Below, in pieces: positions 56,405-64,000 of a stretch of DNA of 64,000 nt (position 1 is the first letter of the stretch; each line of letters opens with the position of its first letter). Source of the DNA: an uncultured Pseudomonadota bacterium (GTDB lineage: Bacteria > Pseudomonadota > Gammaproteobacteria > Steroidobacterales > Steroidobacteraceae); assembly GCA_903884105.1 (NCBI GenBank), contig CAISDJ010000106.1, positions 1 through 64,000 of the forward strand. The letters run 5' to 3'. The notes below the pieces were generated by a model, which searched no databases, had not been told where the DNA came from, and saw nothing but the letters and a program-made list of their open reading frames with translations. The translations under genes were made by a program, and so were the position numbers.

Positions 56405-57655
56405 TTGCAGCCGCGCATCCTGACGATCACGGACCATCCGGACTTCGCGAGCCTGCTCGAGCATCACGTCACGACGGTCTGGAGCGACGCTGAGCTTCGG
56501 CCCTACGAGGCCGCGCGCCGAGGAATGTTGCCTGAAGGCTTCACCGCCGCAGGCTATGACGCAGTGTTGCTCGACCACCAGCTCGAAGGCGGCCTGGGAT
56601 TGCGGTGGCTCGGCGACTTGCTGCAGCGCTCGAATTTTCCGCCTGTCCTGTATTTTTCCGCCGCAAGCGATGTTGTGACTGCGGCGCAGGCCCGTGAAGC
56701 CGGTGCCGTGGAGTGCCTGGCTCGGGAGCGCATCGATCACCGCCGCCTGGCCGAGCTTCTCAGGAGCTCGGTGGACGATCGCCGTCGCAAGATGCATTTG
56801 TGGCGGACGAGTCCCGAAGCGGATCTGGCCTATCGCTTCGGGTCGGTCAGGATCCGGGGGCATCGCTTTCTCAAGCAGCTCGCGGCAGGCGGGCACTCAC
56901 AGGTGTTTCTCGCGGAGAGCGAGAAGGCGGGGGAGCTTGTCGTCCTGAAGGTGTTTCGGGAAGTGCCTGACAAGGTGGAGGCACACGGGACCTTCAATCG
57001 CTTCCTGCAGGAGTACGAGCTCGTCTCGCAGATTCGCCATCCGAACGTCGTACGCATCTACGATCTTGGTATCGCCGATGACCACGCCTACATCGCGATG
57101 GAATACTTTCCTGGTGGCGACCTGCGGTCGATGATGCGGGATGCCATGCCCGTTGTGCCGGCGCTGCGCATCGTGGCGCAGATCGTGGGGGCGCTCGAGG
57201 CCATTCATGGCGTAGGGGTGCTTCACCGTGACTTGAAGCCCGGGAACGTGATGTTGCAGGCCGACGGTACCGTTGCCCTGATTGATTTCGGCCTGGCCAA
57301 GGTGCTGGCGCTGGAATCCGAGATGACCGATACCGGCCAGATCTTCGGCACGCCTTACTACATGAGCCCGGAGCAGGGGCACGGCGAAGACGTCGATGCA
57401 CGCAGCGACTTCTATAGCTTGGGGGTGATCCTCTTCGAGATGCTGACGCGCAGGAAGCCATACAATGCGCGCTCCGTCATGGGTGTCATCTACCTGCATC
57501 GCAACGGGCCATTGCCTTCGCTTGGACCTGGGCTCGAAATCTGCGAGCCGCTGTTGCATCGCCTGCTCGCCAAGAAGCGGGAAGACCGCTTCCAGTCTGC
57601 GGCTGAATTCGGTGCGGCCCTCGACGCGCTGATCGTCTCCCAGGCGGGAGCCTGA
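56405..57655 (+). CDS. Response-regulator/Ser-Thr kinase fusion
   Basis: The 416-residue protein joins an N-terminal receiver domain (about 3-120) to a Hanks-type kinase (about 145-410). The receiver retains Asp57 (VLLDHQ) as likely phospho-acceptor and Asp10/Asp13. The kinase has KVFREVPDK for the ATP lysine, HRDLKPGN, IDFGLAK and GTPYYMSPEQG. The TTG at 56405 follows GGGGAG. A fusion of two-component input to a Ser/Thr kinase is uncommon in this phylum. No histidine kinase is adjacent. miaE starts 5 bp downstream. Confidence 0.85.
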   Translation: MQPRILTITDHPDFASLLEHHVTTVWSDAELRPYEAARRGMLPEGFTAAGYDAVLLDHQLEGGLGLRWLGDLLQRSNFPPVLYFSAASDVVTAAQAREAGAVECLARERIDHRRLAELLRSSVDDRRRKMHLWRTSPEADLAYRFGSVRIRGHRFLKQLAAGGHSQVFLAESEKAGELVVLKVFREVPDKVEAHGTFNRFLQEYELVSQIRHPNVVRIYDLGIADDHAYIAMEYFPGGDLRSMMRDAMPVVPALRIVAQIVGALEAIHGVGVLHRDLKPGNVMLQADGTVALIDFGLAKVLALESEMTDTGQIFGTPYYMSPEQGHGEDVDARSDFYSLGVILFEMLTRRKPYNARSVMGVIYLHRNGPLPSLGPGLEICEPLLHRLLAKKREDRFQSAAEFGAALDALIVSQAGA

Positions 57656-57659
57656 ATCC

Positions 57660-58277
57660 ATGCGGGTGGTATCAATTGAGCCGACCTTTGGCGAGCTGGG
57701 TGTTGCCACACCGGGTGCGTGGTTCGACACCGCCTGCGTCAGGTGGCGGGAACTGTTGGTCGATCACGCCAATTGCGAGAAGAAAGCCGCGTCGACGGCG
57801 CTCAGCTTCCTCTTTTCATATGCCGCTGATGCGGAACTGACCGACCGCCTTTCGCGCCTCGCGAGAGAAGAGCTGCGCCATTTTGAGCAGGTGCAGAAGC
57901 TCATGCGCGAGATGCGAGTGCCTTGGACGAAGCTGTCGCCGTCCCGCTATGCAGATGGGTTGCGGCGCGCCGTAAGCACGGCAGAGCCCCAGCGGCAGCT
58001 GGACCTGATGGTCATCGGCGCCTTCATTGAAGCCAGGTCATGCGAGCGATTCGTCGGTTTGGCACCGCGCCTGCCTGCGCCCATGGGAGCGTTTTACGGC
58101 GGCCTGGCCGCATCGGAGGCCAGGCACAATGCGTTGTACCACCGGCTGGCCCAGCGCCATGCACTGACGCATGGCCTTGATTGCGAGCGAGCGTTTGCGC
58201 GTTTGGCGACCGTTGAGGCGGAACTCGTGACATCCCCTGATCCGCAGTTCCGGTTCCACTCCGGATTGCCTGTCTAG
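57660..58277 (+). CDS. miaE: tRNA 2-methylthio-N6-isopentenyladenosine hydroxylase
   Basis: This 205-residue ferritin-like diiron oxygenase hydroxylates the ms2i6A37 base of tRNAs. Ligand helices include VDHANCEKKAASTALSFL, REELRHFEQVQKLM, FIEARSCERFVGL and SEARHNALYHRLA. The length is typical. The gene is coupled to the REC-kinase gene upstream and overlaps the end of lpxH by four bases, tail to tail. Confidence 0.92.
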   Translation: MRVVSIEPTFGELGVATPGAWFDTACVRWRELLVDHANCEKKAASTALSFLFSYAADAELTDRLSRLAREELRHFEQVQKLMREMRVPWTKLSPSRYADGLRRAVSTAEPQRQLDLMVIGAFIEARSCERFVGLAPRLPAPMGAFYGGLAASEARHNALYHRLAQRHALTHGLDCERAFARLATVEAELVTSPDPQFRFHSGLPV

Positions 58278-59029
58278 CCATCAAGGCTGTGCAGAGCGCT
58301 TCCCTGGCTTCTGGGAAGCGATTTCAGTTCGTGCTTGTCCCGGCTCCACTCAAGAACGCTGCCCTGCGTGTACCAGTCGCCAAGGACGATTCGCTGGACG
58401 GAACGCCCGGCGACTTCGAGCGAATGAATGGCGGGACGGTGGGTATGCCCGTGAATGAGCGTGCTGATGCGTCGATCGGCAAAGGCCGATACAACGGCCT
58501 CTGCATTCACGTCCATGATCATCGGCGCTGTTCGGGTCGTGTGAGCCTTGCTGCCTTCGCGAATTTTCGCGGCGAGCGCGTTGCGTCGTGGCAGCGAGAG
58601 GTGGCGAATGGCCCATTGTACGATCCGGTTGTGCAGGATGCGTCGCAGTCGCTGGTATGACCGATCGTCTGTGCACAGCGTGTCGCCGTGCATCAGCTGC
58701 GCGGGCTGGCCGTAGAGGTCGACGACCGTTCCCTCTTCGAGAAGCTTGCAGCCCGAATCGCGGCTGAATCGCTCGCCCAGCAGGAAATCGCGGTTGCCCC
58801 GCAGGATGGAGCAGGGCACGCCTGACCGCGTCAGGTCGGCAAGTGCGGCGACAATACGTCGCTTCTCCGGGTCGGTGTCGTCGTCACCGATCCACAGCTC
58901 GAACAGGTCGCCGAGGATGTAGAGCGCGTCTGCCTTGCGGGCCTCTGCGCGCAGGAAGTCCAGAAACTGCTGTGTGACTTCAGGCCGCGACCCGTCGAGG
59001 TGGAGGTCCGAGATGAACAGGGTGGCCAT
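58274..59029 (-). CDS. lpxH: UDP-2,3-diacylglucosamine diphosphatase LpxH
   Basis: The 251-residue metallophosphoesterase hydrolyses UDP-diacylglucosamine to lipid X in lipid A synthesis. All metal motifs are visible: FISDLHLDGSRPE, GDLFELWIGDD, GNRDFLLGERF, HGDTLCTDDRSYQ and HGHTHRPAIHSL. It lies 11 bp downstream of the ppiA gene, so they are likely co-transcribed. It also indicates a Gram-negative outer membrane. Confidence 0.95.
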   Translation of the reverse strand: MATLFISDLHLDGSRPEVTQQFLDFLRAEARKADALYILGDLFELWIGDDDTDPEKRRIVAALADLTRSGVPCSILRGNRDFLLGERFSRDSGCKLLEEGTVVDLYGQPAQLMHGDTLCTDDRSYQRLRRILHNRIVQWAIRHLSLPRRNALAAKIREGSKAHTTRTAPMIMDVNAEAVVSAFADRRISTLIHGHTHRPAIHSLEVAGRSVQRIVLGDWYTQGSVLEWSRDKHELKSLPRSQGSALHSLDG

Positions 59030-59040
59030 TTTGGAACCTC

Positions 59041-59616
59041 TTAGCCCGCCGGCAGCAGTTCCACGGTTTTGAGAATGACCGGTTCGAGCGGCGCTTCTTC
59101 GTCAAAGACACCCGCTGCGCCCGTCGGGACCTGTCCGATCTTGTCAACGACGTCCATGCCTTCCACCACGGTTCCGAAGACTGCATAACCCCAACCGTCG
59201 GGCGGGGGGTCGAGCGCGGCGTTGTCTGTCAGGTTCACGAAGAATTGCGCGGCCGCGGAATGGGGATCCGAGAATCGGGCCAGCGCGACGGTGCCGCGTC
59301 GGTTCAGCAGGCCATTGCGCGACTCGTTCTGGATCACGGGCCCGATGGGCCTCTCCCGGCCGGAAAGGGTGTACCCGCCGCCCTGGACGACGAAGCCGGT
59401 GACCACGCGGTGGAAGATCGTGTTGTTGTAGTGCCCGCTGCGGACGTAGCCCAGAAAATTTGCGGTCGATATCGGGGCGTGCTCCGGGTCGAGGGCGATC
59501 ACGAAGCTGCCAAGGCTGGTATCAACCCGGACTTTCGGGCCGGTGGGAGACTGCGACCAGGCCGGCAACGCTGCGCAGGCGAGCAGGACGAACAGCAGGT
59601 TCTGCGCCAGTTTCAT
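59041..59616 (-). CDS. ppiA: Periplasmic cyclophilin-type peptidylprolyl isomerase
   Basis: The 191-residue protein has a signal peptide (KLAQNLLFVLLACAALPAWS) and one cyclophilin domain (TSLGSFVIALDPEHAPISTANF, YNNTIFHRVVTGFVVQGGGY, SAAAQFFVNL, YAVFGTVVEGMDVVDKI). It catalyses proline isomerisation in periplasmic folding, like PpiA. It is divergent from cysS. Confidence 0.88.
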   Translation of the reverse strand: MKLAQNLLFVLLACAALPAWSQSPTGPKVRVDTSLGSFVIALDPEHAPISTANFLGYVRSGHYNNTIFHRVVTGFVVQGGGYTLSGRERPIGPVIQNESRNGLLNRRGTVALARFSDPHSAAAQFFVNLTDNAALDPPPDGWGYAVFGTVVEGMDVVDKIGQVPTGAAGVFDEEAPLEPVILKTVELLPAG

Positions 59617-59702
59617 GAATGGCCCTTAGGTCAAGAGGAGGCTGGAGCGCGATTCTACCCACTTTCGGCTAACATCCGCCCGCTGGATCCACTCCATCGG
59701 TC

Positions 59703-61166
59703 ATGGCTGACAACACATCTTTCGCAATGCTCCAAATCCACAACTCACTGACTGGCCGCAAAGAGAAGTTCGTTCCACTCGACCCGGGGCAGGTCCGCAT
59801 GTACCTGTGCGGCGATACGGTCTACGACTTCTGCCACGTCGGTCATGCGCGTTCGAAGGTGGCCTTCGACATTGTCCGTCGCTATCTTGCATACTTGGGG
59901 TACAAGGTGACGTTCGTTCGCAACATCACTGACATCGACGACAAGATCATCCGGCGTGCAGCCGAGAACAACGAGTCGATCCAGGCGCTGACAAAGCGTT
60001 TCATCGACGCGATGCACGAGGATTACGACAGGCTCGCCATTCTTCGCCCGGATGCCGAACCGCGCGCGACGGATCATATTGCCGGGATCATCGTTTTGAC
60101 GCAGACATTGATCGCGAAGGACTACGCGTATCTCGGGACGAACGGTGACGTGATGTATTCCGTCTCCAAGTTCGGTCCGTACGGCCGGCTTTCCGGCAAG
60201 AAGCTCGGGGATCTGCGCGCCGGTTCGCGGGTCGAGGTCGATGAAGCCAAGCGGGATCCGCTTGATTTCGTTCTGTGGAAGCAAGCCAAGCCCGGTGAGC
60301 CCTCGTGGCCATCGCCCTGGGGCCAGGGCCGGCCCGGCTGGCATATCGAGTGCTCCGCGATGTGCCATGACATCCTGGGCACGCGCTTCGATATCCATGC
60401 CGGCGGCATGGACCTCAAGTTCCCGCATCATGAGAACGAGATCGCGCAATCCTGCGCCGCGACGGACGATACGTTCGCGCAGGTGTGGATGCACAACGGC
60501 TTCGTCAATGTCGACGACGAGAAGATGTCGAAGTCGCTTGGCAATTTTTTCACCATTCGTGCCGTGCTCGATTCCGGTTACGTGCGCGATCCCGAGGTGT
60601 TGCGGTACTTCCTGGCATCAAGCCACTACCGCGGGCCGATTAATTATTCGCTGGAAAATATCGACCAGGCAGATGCCGCTTTGAGCCGAATCTATGGCGC
60701 GCTGCGCGGAGTCGAGGTCGCAACGGCTCTCGTTGCCAGTGAGGCGACCGCACGATTCCGGAAGGCAATGGATGACGACTTCAATACGCCGGAAGCGATC
60801 GCCGTCCTGCAATCGCTCGCCACGGAGGTGAACCGTGCGAAGTCATTGGGCGAAGCTGCGAAGGCTGGAGAGCTTGCCGCCGAGTTGCTCGGTTTGGCCG
60901 GGGTCTTGGGCTTGCTGATGCAGTCCCCGGACGGATTTCTGCATAAATCGCGCGTCGTGCCACGGGTCGAAGGCGACGCAGGCCTCACGCAGGCGAGTAC
61001 AGCTGAACACTTGTCGGATCCCCGGATTGCGGAATGGGTCGAGAAGCGGATTGCGGCTCGCAAGGCCCGGGACTTCAAGGAAGCAGACCGGATTCGCGAC
61101 TGGCTGGTGGCAAGCGGCATCAGTCTTGAGGATGGTCCCGCAGGGACCATCTGGCGCAGGCAGTAG
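59703..61166 (+). CDS. cysS: Cysteinyl-tRNA synthetase
   Basis: The 487-residue class I synthetase has the HIGH motif as HVGH ([12 protein letters not shown]), the zinc ligand set ([27 protein letters not shown]) and KMSKS ([11 protein letters not shown]). The C-terminal anticodon region is present. An in-frame ATG at 59727 begins [15 protein letters not shown], the usual family N-terminus, and may be the true start. The order cysS, folD, tRNAs and tig matches pseudomonads. Confidence 0.95.
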   Translation: MADNTSFAMLQIHNSLTGRKEKFVPLDPGQVRMYLCGDTVYDFCHVGHARSKVAFDIVRRYLAYLGYKVTFVRNITDIDDKIIRRAAENNESIQALTKRFIDAMHEDYDRLAILRPDAEPRATDHIAGIIVLTQTLIAKDYAYLGTNGDVMYSVSKFGPYGRLSGKKLGDLRAGSRVEVDEAKRDPLDFVLWKQAKPGEPSWPSPWGQGRPGWHIECSAMCHDILGTRFDIHAGGMDLKFPHHENEIAQSCAATDDTFAQVWMHNGFVNVDDEKMSKSLGNFFTIRAVLDSGYVRDPEVLRYFLASSHYRGPINYSLENIDQADAALSRIYGALRGVEVATALVASEATARFRKAMDDDFNTPEAIAVLQSLATEVNRAKSLGEAAKAGELAAELLGLAGVLGLLMQSPDGFLHKSRVVPRVEGDAGLTQASTAEHLSDPRIAEWVEKRIAARKARDFKEADRIRDWLVASGISLEDGPAGTIWRRQ

Positions 61167-61211
61167 CGCCGGGGCTGGCGCCGGTCGAATCGGGATGTCG
61201 GGGCGCCCTGA

Positions 61212-62090
61212 TCAGTTGCCGAACTTCCTGACGTCCTCGCTCTGGCGGCGCATCGACGCCTCAAGCGTGTTCTTCATCAGTACCGCGACGGTCATCGGTC
61301 CGACGCCGCCGGGAACTGGAGTGATCCAGCTCGCCCGGCTCTTCGCAGCCTCGAATTCCACGTCGCCGAACAGCTTGCCGTCCTCCCGGCGGTTGATGCC
61401 GACATCGATGACCACTGCGCTAGGCTTGACCCAGTCGCCGCGCACGATGCCGGGTTTGCCGACGGCGACAACGAGGATGTCTGCCTTTCCGACTTGCTCG
61501 GCGAGGTTGGTCGTAAAGCGGTGACAGATCGTGACAGTGGCCCCCGCGAGCAGTAACTCAAGAGCCATCGGTCGCCCGACCTGGTTGGACGCGCCGACGA
61601 CAACGCTGTGCAGGCCGCGAGGCGACACCCCGATGGCATCGAGCAGCTTGATGCAGCCGTATGGCGTGCAGGGGCGAATCAGCGGATTGCGCAATGCCAG
61701 CCGGCCCACGTTGTACGGGTGGAAGCCGTCGACATCCTTCGCGGGATCGATGGTATCGACAACCAGCTTCGGGTCGATGTGATCAGGCAGGGGAACCTGC
61801 ACGAGAATTCCGTCGATCGTCGGGTCGCGATTCAAGTCCTGGATGAGTGCAAGCAGCTCCGTCTGGGTGATCGATTGGGGCAGATCGTGGCTGACCGACA
61901 CCACACCGCATTCCTCGCACGCCTTGCGCTTGTTGCGGACGTAGATCTCAGACGCCGGATCGTCGCCGACCAGGATGACGGCGAGACCAGGGCGGCGCAG
62001 TCCTCGGGTCACGAGCGCATCGCTTTGCAACCTGACCTCGCGCTTCAGTTCGTTCGCGATCGCTCGCCCATCAATGATCTGCCCGCTCAT
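61212..62090 (-). CDS. folD: Methylenetetrahydrofolate dehydrogenase/cyclohydrolase FolD
   Basis: This 292-residue bifunctional one-carbon enzyme shows [27 protein letters not shown]-type substrate segments, [25 protein letters not shown] and [17 protein letters not shown]. The ATG at 62090 ([15 protein letters not shown]) matches the family; the open frame continues upstream but is not conserved. It is convergent with cysS. Confidence 0.95.
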   Translation of the reverse strand: MSGQIIDGRAIANELKREVRLQSDALVTRGLRRPGLAVILVGDDPASEIYVRNKRKACEECGVVSVSHDLPQSITQTELLALIQDLNRDPTIDGILVQVPLPDHIDPKLVVDTIDPAKDVDGFHPYNVGRLALRNPLIRPCTPYGCIKLLDAIGVSPRGLHSVVVGASNQVGRPMALELLLAGATVTICHRFTTNLAEQVGKADILVVAVGKPGIVRGDWVKPSAVVIDVGINRREDGKLFGDVEFEAAKSRASWITPVPGGVGPMTVAVLMKNTLEASMRRQSEDVRKFGN

Positions 62091-62276
62091 CTGCGTTCTT
62101 GTTCTCTGACTGATATGGGTCAAGGCAGGATTGTGGCACAGCTGCACCGGGATTCTGCCGGCCGGCACGACCCCGGGGTCGGTCCGCGGCCAGTGGAGCC
62201 GCAGGGAGCGTTGTTCAGTTTCTGGATCCTTGACCGCCGCTTCCGCGTCTTTTCTTTTTTTCTGACCGTTTTGAAA

Positions 62277-62305
62277 TTGACGCTCGGGCGGGTCACACGT
62301 ATGAT
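62277..62305 (+). promoter_or_regulatory. Sigma-70 promoter for the tRNA cluster
   Basis: TTGACG (62277-62282) and TATGAT (62300-62305) are 17 bp apart, the optimal spacing. A GC-rich discriminator follows (CGCCGTCCCG), typical of stringently controlled stable RNA promoters. tRNA-Pro starts about 95 bp downstream of the -10. The rest of the interval 62091-62399 shows no gene. Confidence 0.7.
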
Positions 62306-62399
62306 TCGCCGTCCCGTGCGGGGTCGGACCTTTCACAGTACGTAATTCAGGCGGAATTGTCGGCGGTACGCTGACGGCGCTGCATCAGTCGAAGTCTGG

Positions 62400-62476
62400 C
62401 GGGGCATAGCGCAGTCTGGTAGCGCATCTGCTTTGGGAGCAGAGGGTCGGGGGTTCGAATCCCTCTGCCCCGACCA
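62400..62476 (+). tRNA. tRNA-Pro (TGG)
   Basis: The 77-nt cloverleaf has acceptor CGGGGCA paired with TGCCCCG, loop TTTGGGA with anticodon TGG, T-arm GGTTCGAATCC and an encoded CCA. Confidence 0.95.
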
Positions 62477-62527
62477 TTATGAAGGCGGGCCAGTTTGAGG
62501 CCCGGAACCGGCATGGGCACAAGCCAT

Positions 62528-62604
62528 GCGCCCGTAGCTCAGCTGGATAGAGCATCGGCCTTCTAAGCCGAGGGTCGCAGGTTCGAGTCCTGCCGGGCGC
62601 GCCA
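62528..62604 (+). tRNA. tRNA-Arg (TCT)
   Basis: The 77-nt cloverleaf has acceptor GCGCCCG paired with CGGGCGC, anticodon loop CTTCTAA (TCT), T-arm GGTTCGAGTCC and an encoded CCA. It is 51 bp after tRNA-Pro. Confidence 0.95.
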
Positions 62605-62658
62605 TCAACGATGGATGCGGAGGCGGGACGGTTTGAAGGTTTGTTCGGGTACGACGAT

Positions 62659-62735
62659 GGTGGACGTAGCTCAGCTGGTAGAGCCCCGGATTGTGATTCC
62701 GGCCGTCGTGGGTTCGAGTCCCATCGTCCACCCCA
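62659..62735 (+). tRNA. tRNA-His (GTG)
   Basis: The 77-nt gene includes the extra G at position -1 that pairs with C73, the histidine identity element. Acceptor GTGGACG pairs with CGTCCAC; the anticodon loop is TTGTGAT (GTG); CCA is encoded. Confidence 0.95.
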
Positions 62736-62750
62736 TTTAAGCGACGGCTG

Positions 62751-62991
62751 GGACTCCCTGTCACCACCGTCGCGTGAAAAGGAAAAAGCGTGATTTTTCC
62801 TTTTCACCGCCAGCCGGCAGGAAGCCGACTGCGGGGTACATCCCTGTACCCGACCGGAGATTTTCCGCGAGCGCGCAGCGCCGCGGTCTGGGTGGGTGCA
62901 GGACGCACCCCGGAAAGCGGGTTGCCCGGTTTCCGGTATCAGGCAAAAACCACGCTTTTTGCCTGATACGTGACTGTCGTGACAGGAGTCC
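62751..62991. repeat. Hairpin-rich segment bounded by a 13-bp inverted repeat
   Basis: The ends pair as an inverted repeat (GGACTCCCTGTCAC at 62751-62764; GTGACAGGAGTCC at 62979-62991; one bulged base). Inside are two perfect 14-bp stem, 6-base loop hairpins at 62774-62807 and 62936-62969. Both have an A5-loop-T5 top, and the loops are related (GCGTGA; GCGTGG on the opposite strand). Two smaller stems lie at 62834-62851 (GGGTACA/TGTACCC) and 62894-62910 (GGGTGC/GCACCC). It separates tRNA-His from tRNA-Lys. No plausible gene is inside. Confidence 0.65.
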
Positions 62992-63011
62992 GACCAGTCA
63001 CAACACAATGT

Positions 63012-63087
<76 letters not shown>

Positions 63088-63121
63088 CTTTTTCAGGTAT
63101 CCATCAGGTCCGGTTCGAGCG

Positions 63122-63139
63122 GCCCCCCCCGGGGGGGGC
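63122..63139. terminator. C8-G8 palindrome after tRNA-Lys
   Basis: Eight C residues are followed directly by eight G residues, flanked by G and C. It is a self-complementary block 35 bp after tRNA-Lys. It could act in transcription termination, though no T-run follows. Homopolymer length is also prone to sequencing error. Confidence 0.35.
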
Positions 63140-63284
63140 GCACAAGGCCGATGCAATGTCGTTCTACGCGGCGGATGAACGTCCGCTATACTCCCGCACC
63201 CACGCAATGGTCGGACAAAGCTGGGGGTCCGTTGGCATCGCGACGCCGGACTGAACTTCGGCCGGTGGCCTTGAGGATCAAGCC

Positions 63285-63369
63285 GCGAAAGTGGCGGAAC
63301 TGGTAGACGCGCTGGATTTAGGTTCCAGTGGGGTAACCCGTGAGAGTTCGAGTCTCTCCTTTCGCACCA
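63285..63369 (+). tRNA. tRNA-Leu (TAG)
   Basis: The 85-nt class II tRNA with a long variable arm has acceptor GCGAAAG paired with CTTTCGC, anticodon loop TTTAGGT (TAG), T-arm GAGTTCGAGTCTC and an encoded CCA. A TATACT hexamer at 63187-63192 may be its own -10 element. Confidence 0.95.
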
Positions 63370-63440
63370 TCGGCTGCAGTCGCGCTTCCCGCCTCGCCAC
63401 GCAAGGCGGCAGACTGAATGAGAATTTGAGGGTTCCAATG

Positions 63441-64000
63441 ATGCAGGTTTCAGTAGAGACGACGGGCACGCTCGGTCGGCGCATGGAGATCCAGGTTCCC
63501 GCGCAGCGGGTCGACCAGGCCATCGAGGAACGGCTGAAGTCGATGAGTCGCACCGTGCGCCTCAAGGGCTTTCGTCCTGGCAAGGTGCCGGTCAAGGTCG
63601 TCCGCCAGCAGTTCGGGCAGCAGGTCCGTCAGGAAGTGCTGGGCAGCGTTCTACAGGCCAGCTTCGAGGAGGCTGTCGCCGAGCACAAGTTGAATCCTGC
63701 CGGCGGTCCGCGCATCGAACCCATCAACATTGAGCAGGGACAGGATCTCAAGTTCCGGGCGATTTTCGAGGTCTATCCCGACATCGAGCTCAAGGGCATC
63801 GAGTCGCTCGAGATCAACAAGCTCGTTGCCGAAGTGCAGCCCGCGGATGTGGATGCCATGCTTGAGAGCCTGCGCAAGCAGCGTCCCGAGTTCTCGAGCG
63901 TCGAGCGTGCGGCCGACCAGAATGATCGCGTGACGGTGGATTTTGCAGGCACCATTGATGGCGTCGCGTTCGATGGCGGCAAGGGCGATAACGTTCCGGT
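63441..64000 (+). CDS. tig: Trigger factor, N-terminal part (runs off the window)
   Basis: The open frame encodes the ribosome-binding domain of trigger factor: MQVSVETTGTLGRRMEIQVP and the signature GFRPGKVP in VRLKGFRPGKVPVKVVRQQFG. The start of the FKBP-type domain appears at the window edge (NDRVTVDFAGTIDGVAFDGG). Trigger factor is the first chaperone to meet nascent chains at the exit tunnel. Two consecutive ATGs are present; the second, at 63441, fits the family N-terminus, and GAGGG lies upstream. clpP and clpX would be expected next. Confidence 0.93.
   Translation, partial: MQVSVETTGTLGRRMEIQVPAQRVDQAIEERLKSMSRTVRLKGFRPGKVPVKVVRQQFGQQVRQEVLGSVLQASFEEAVAEHKLNPAGGPRIEPINIEQGQDLKFRAIFEVYPDIELKGIESLEINKLVAEVQPADVDAMLESLRKQRPEFSSVERAADQNDRVTVDFAGTIDGVAFDGGKGDNVP

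Noticed and set aside
62385-63008. 207-residue minus-strand open frame across the tRNA genes
   Set aside because: It runs antisense through three tRNA genes and the hairpin segment; it is a chance frame created by repeats.
62736-63011. CRISPR-like array
   Set aside because: The hairpins differ in sequence and there is no regular repeat-spacer pattern or cas gene.

Overview
The window is GC-rich chromosomal DNA, almost certainly from a gammaproteobacterium. Markers for this are an EF-P with epmA and epmB, FimX and FimV type IV pilus proteins, MiaE, LpxH, parC/parE, and gene orders familiar from Pseudomonas and Xanthomonas (nrdR-ribD-ribE-ribB-ribH-nusB-thiL-pgpA; truA-accD-folC-SPOR-cvpA-purF; cysS/folD followed by tRNAs and tig). 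Mixed pseudomonad and xanthomonad traits point loosely to a Nevskiales or Steroidobacterales-like lineage, but I cannot fix the family from sequence alone.

Layout. 1-450: two unrelated IS3-type transposase remnants and a 27-bp direct repeat. 449-8.1 kb: accessory genes, namely a GAF sensor-like protein, an arylmalonate decarboxylase/Asp-Glu racemase-like enzyme with a bicupin, an exported double VOC protein, a DUF2189 membrane protein, a degenerate Hpt-like protein and an orphan type VI secretion FHA protein (TagH). 8.3-26 kb: DUF1820, purL, two unknown proteins, ettA, a histone-deacetylase-like gene, glyA, the riboflavin/nusB/thiL/pgpA operon and a cyclic-nucleotide-domain Ser/Thr kinase. 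25.7-30 kb (minus strand): folE2 and the isoprenoid block dxs-ispA-xseB. 30-32.7 kb: a rubrerythrin/Fe-S protein/DUF3501 trio behind a perfect palindrome. 32.8-39.1 kb: parE, parC, fimX. 39.2-43.4 kb: epmB/efp/epmA, psd, SCO1. 43.4-57.7 kb: prmB, aroC, asd, fimV, truA, accD, folC, SPOR protein, cvpA, purF, REC-kinase. 57.7-64 kb: miaE, lpxH, ppiA, cysS, folD, five tRNA genes (Pro, Arg, His, Lys, Leu) and the start of tig.

Themes. Most genes are housekeeping. Two complete Ser/Thr kinases and an FHA protein suggest phosphothreonine signalling. FimX and FimV suggest type IV pili and c-di-GMP control. Translation quality functions recur (EttA, EpmAB/EF-P, PrmB, TruA, MiaE, tRNAs, trigger factor). 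The RibB protein carries a cyclohydrolase II domain that has lost all three zinc cysteines, so GTP cyclohydrolase II must be encoded elsewhere.

The least explained structures are non-coding. One is a 325-bp element with about 33-bp terminal inverted repeats and possible TA duplication, sitting between folC and the SPOR gene. Its core recurs in inverted orientation after purF. Another is a roughly 240-bp hairpin-rich segment between tRNA-His and tRNA-Lys. I see no CRISPR array, prophage or convincing new multi-gene defence system.
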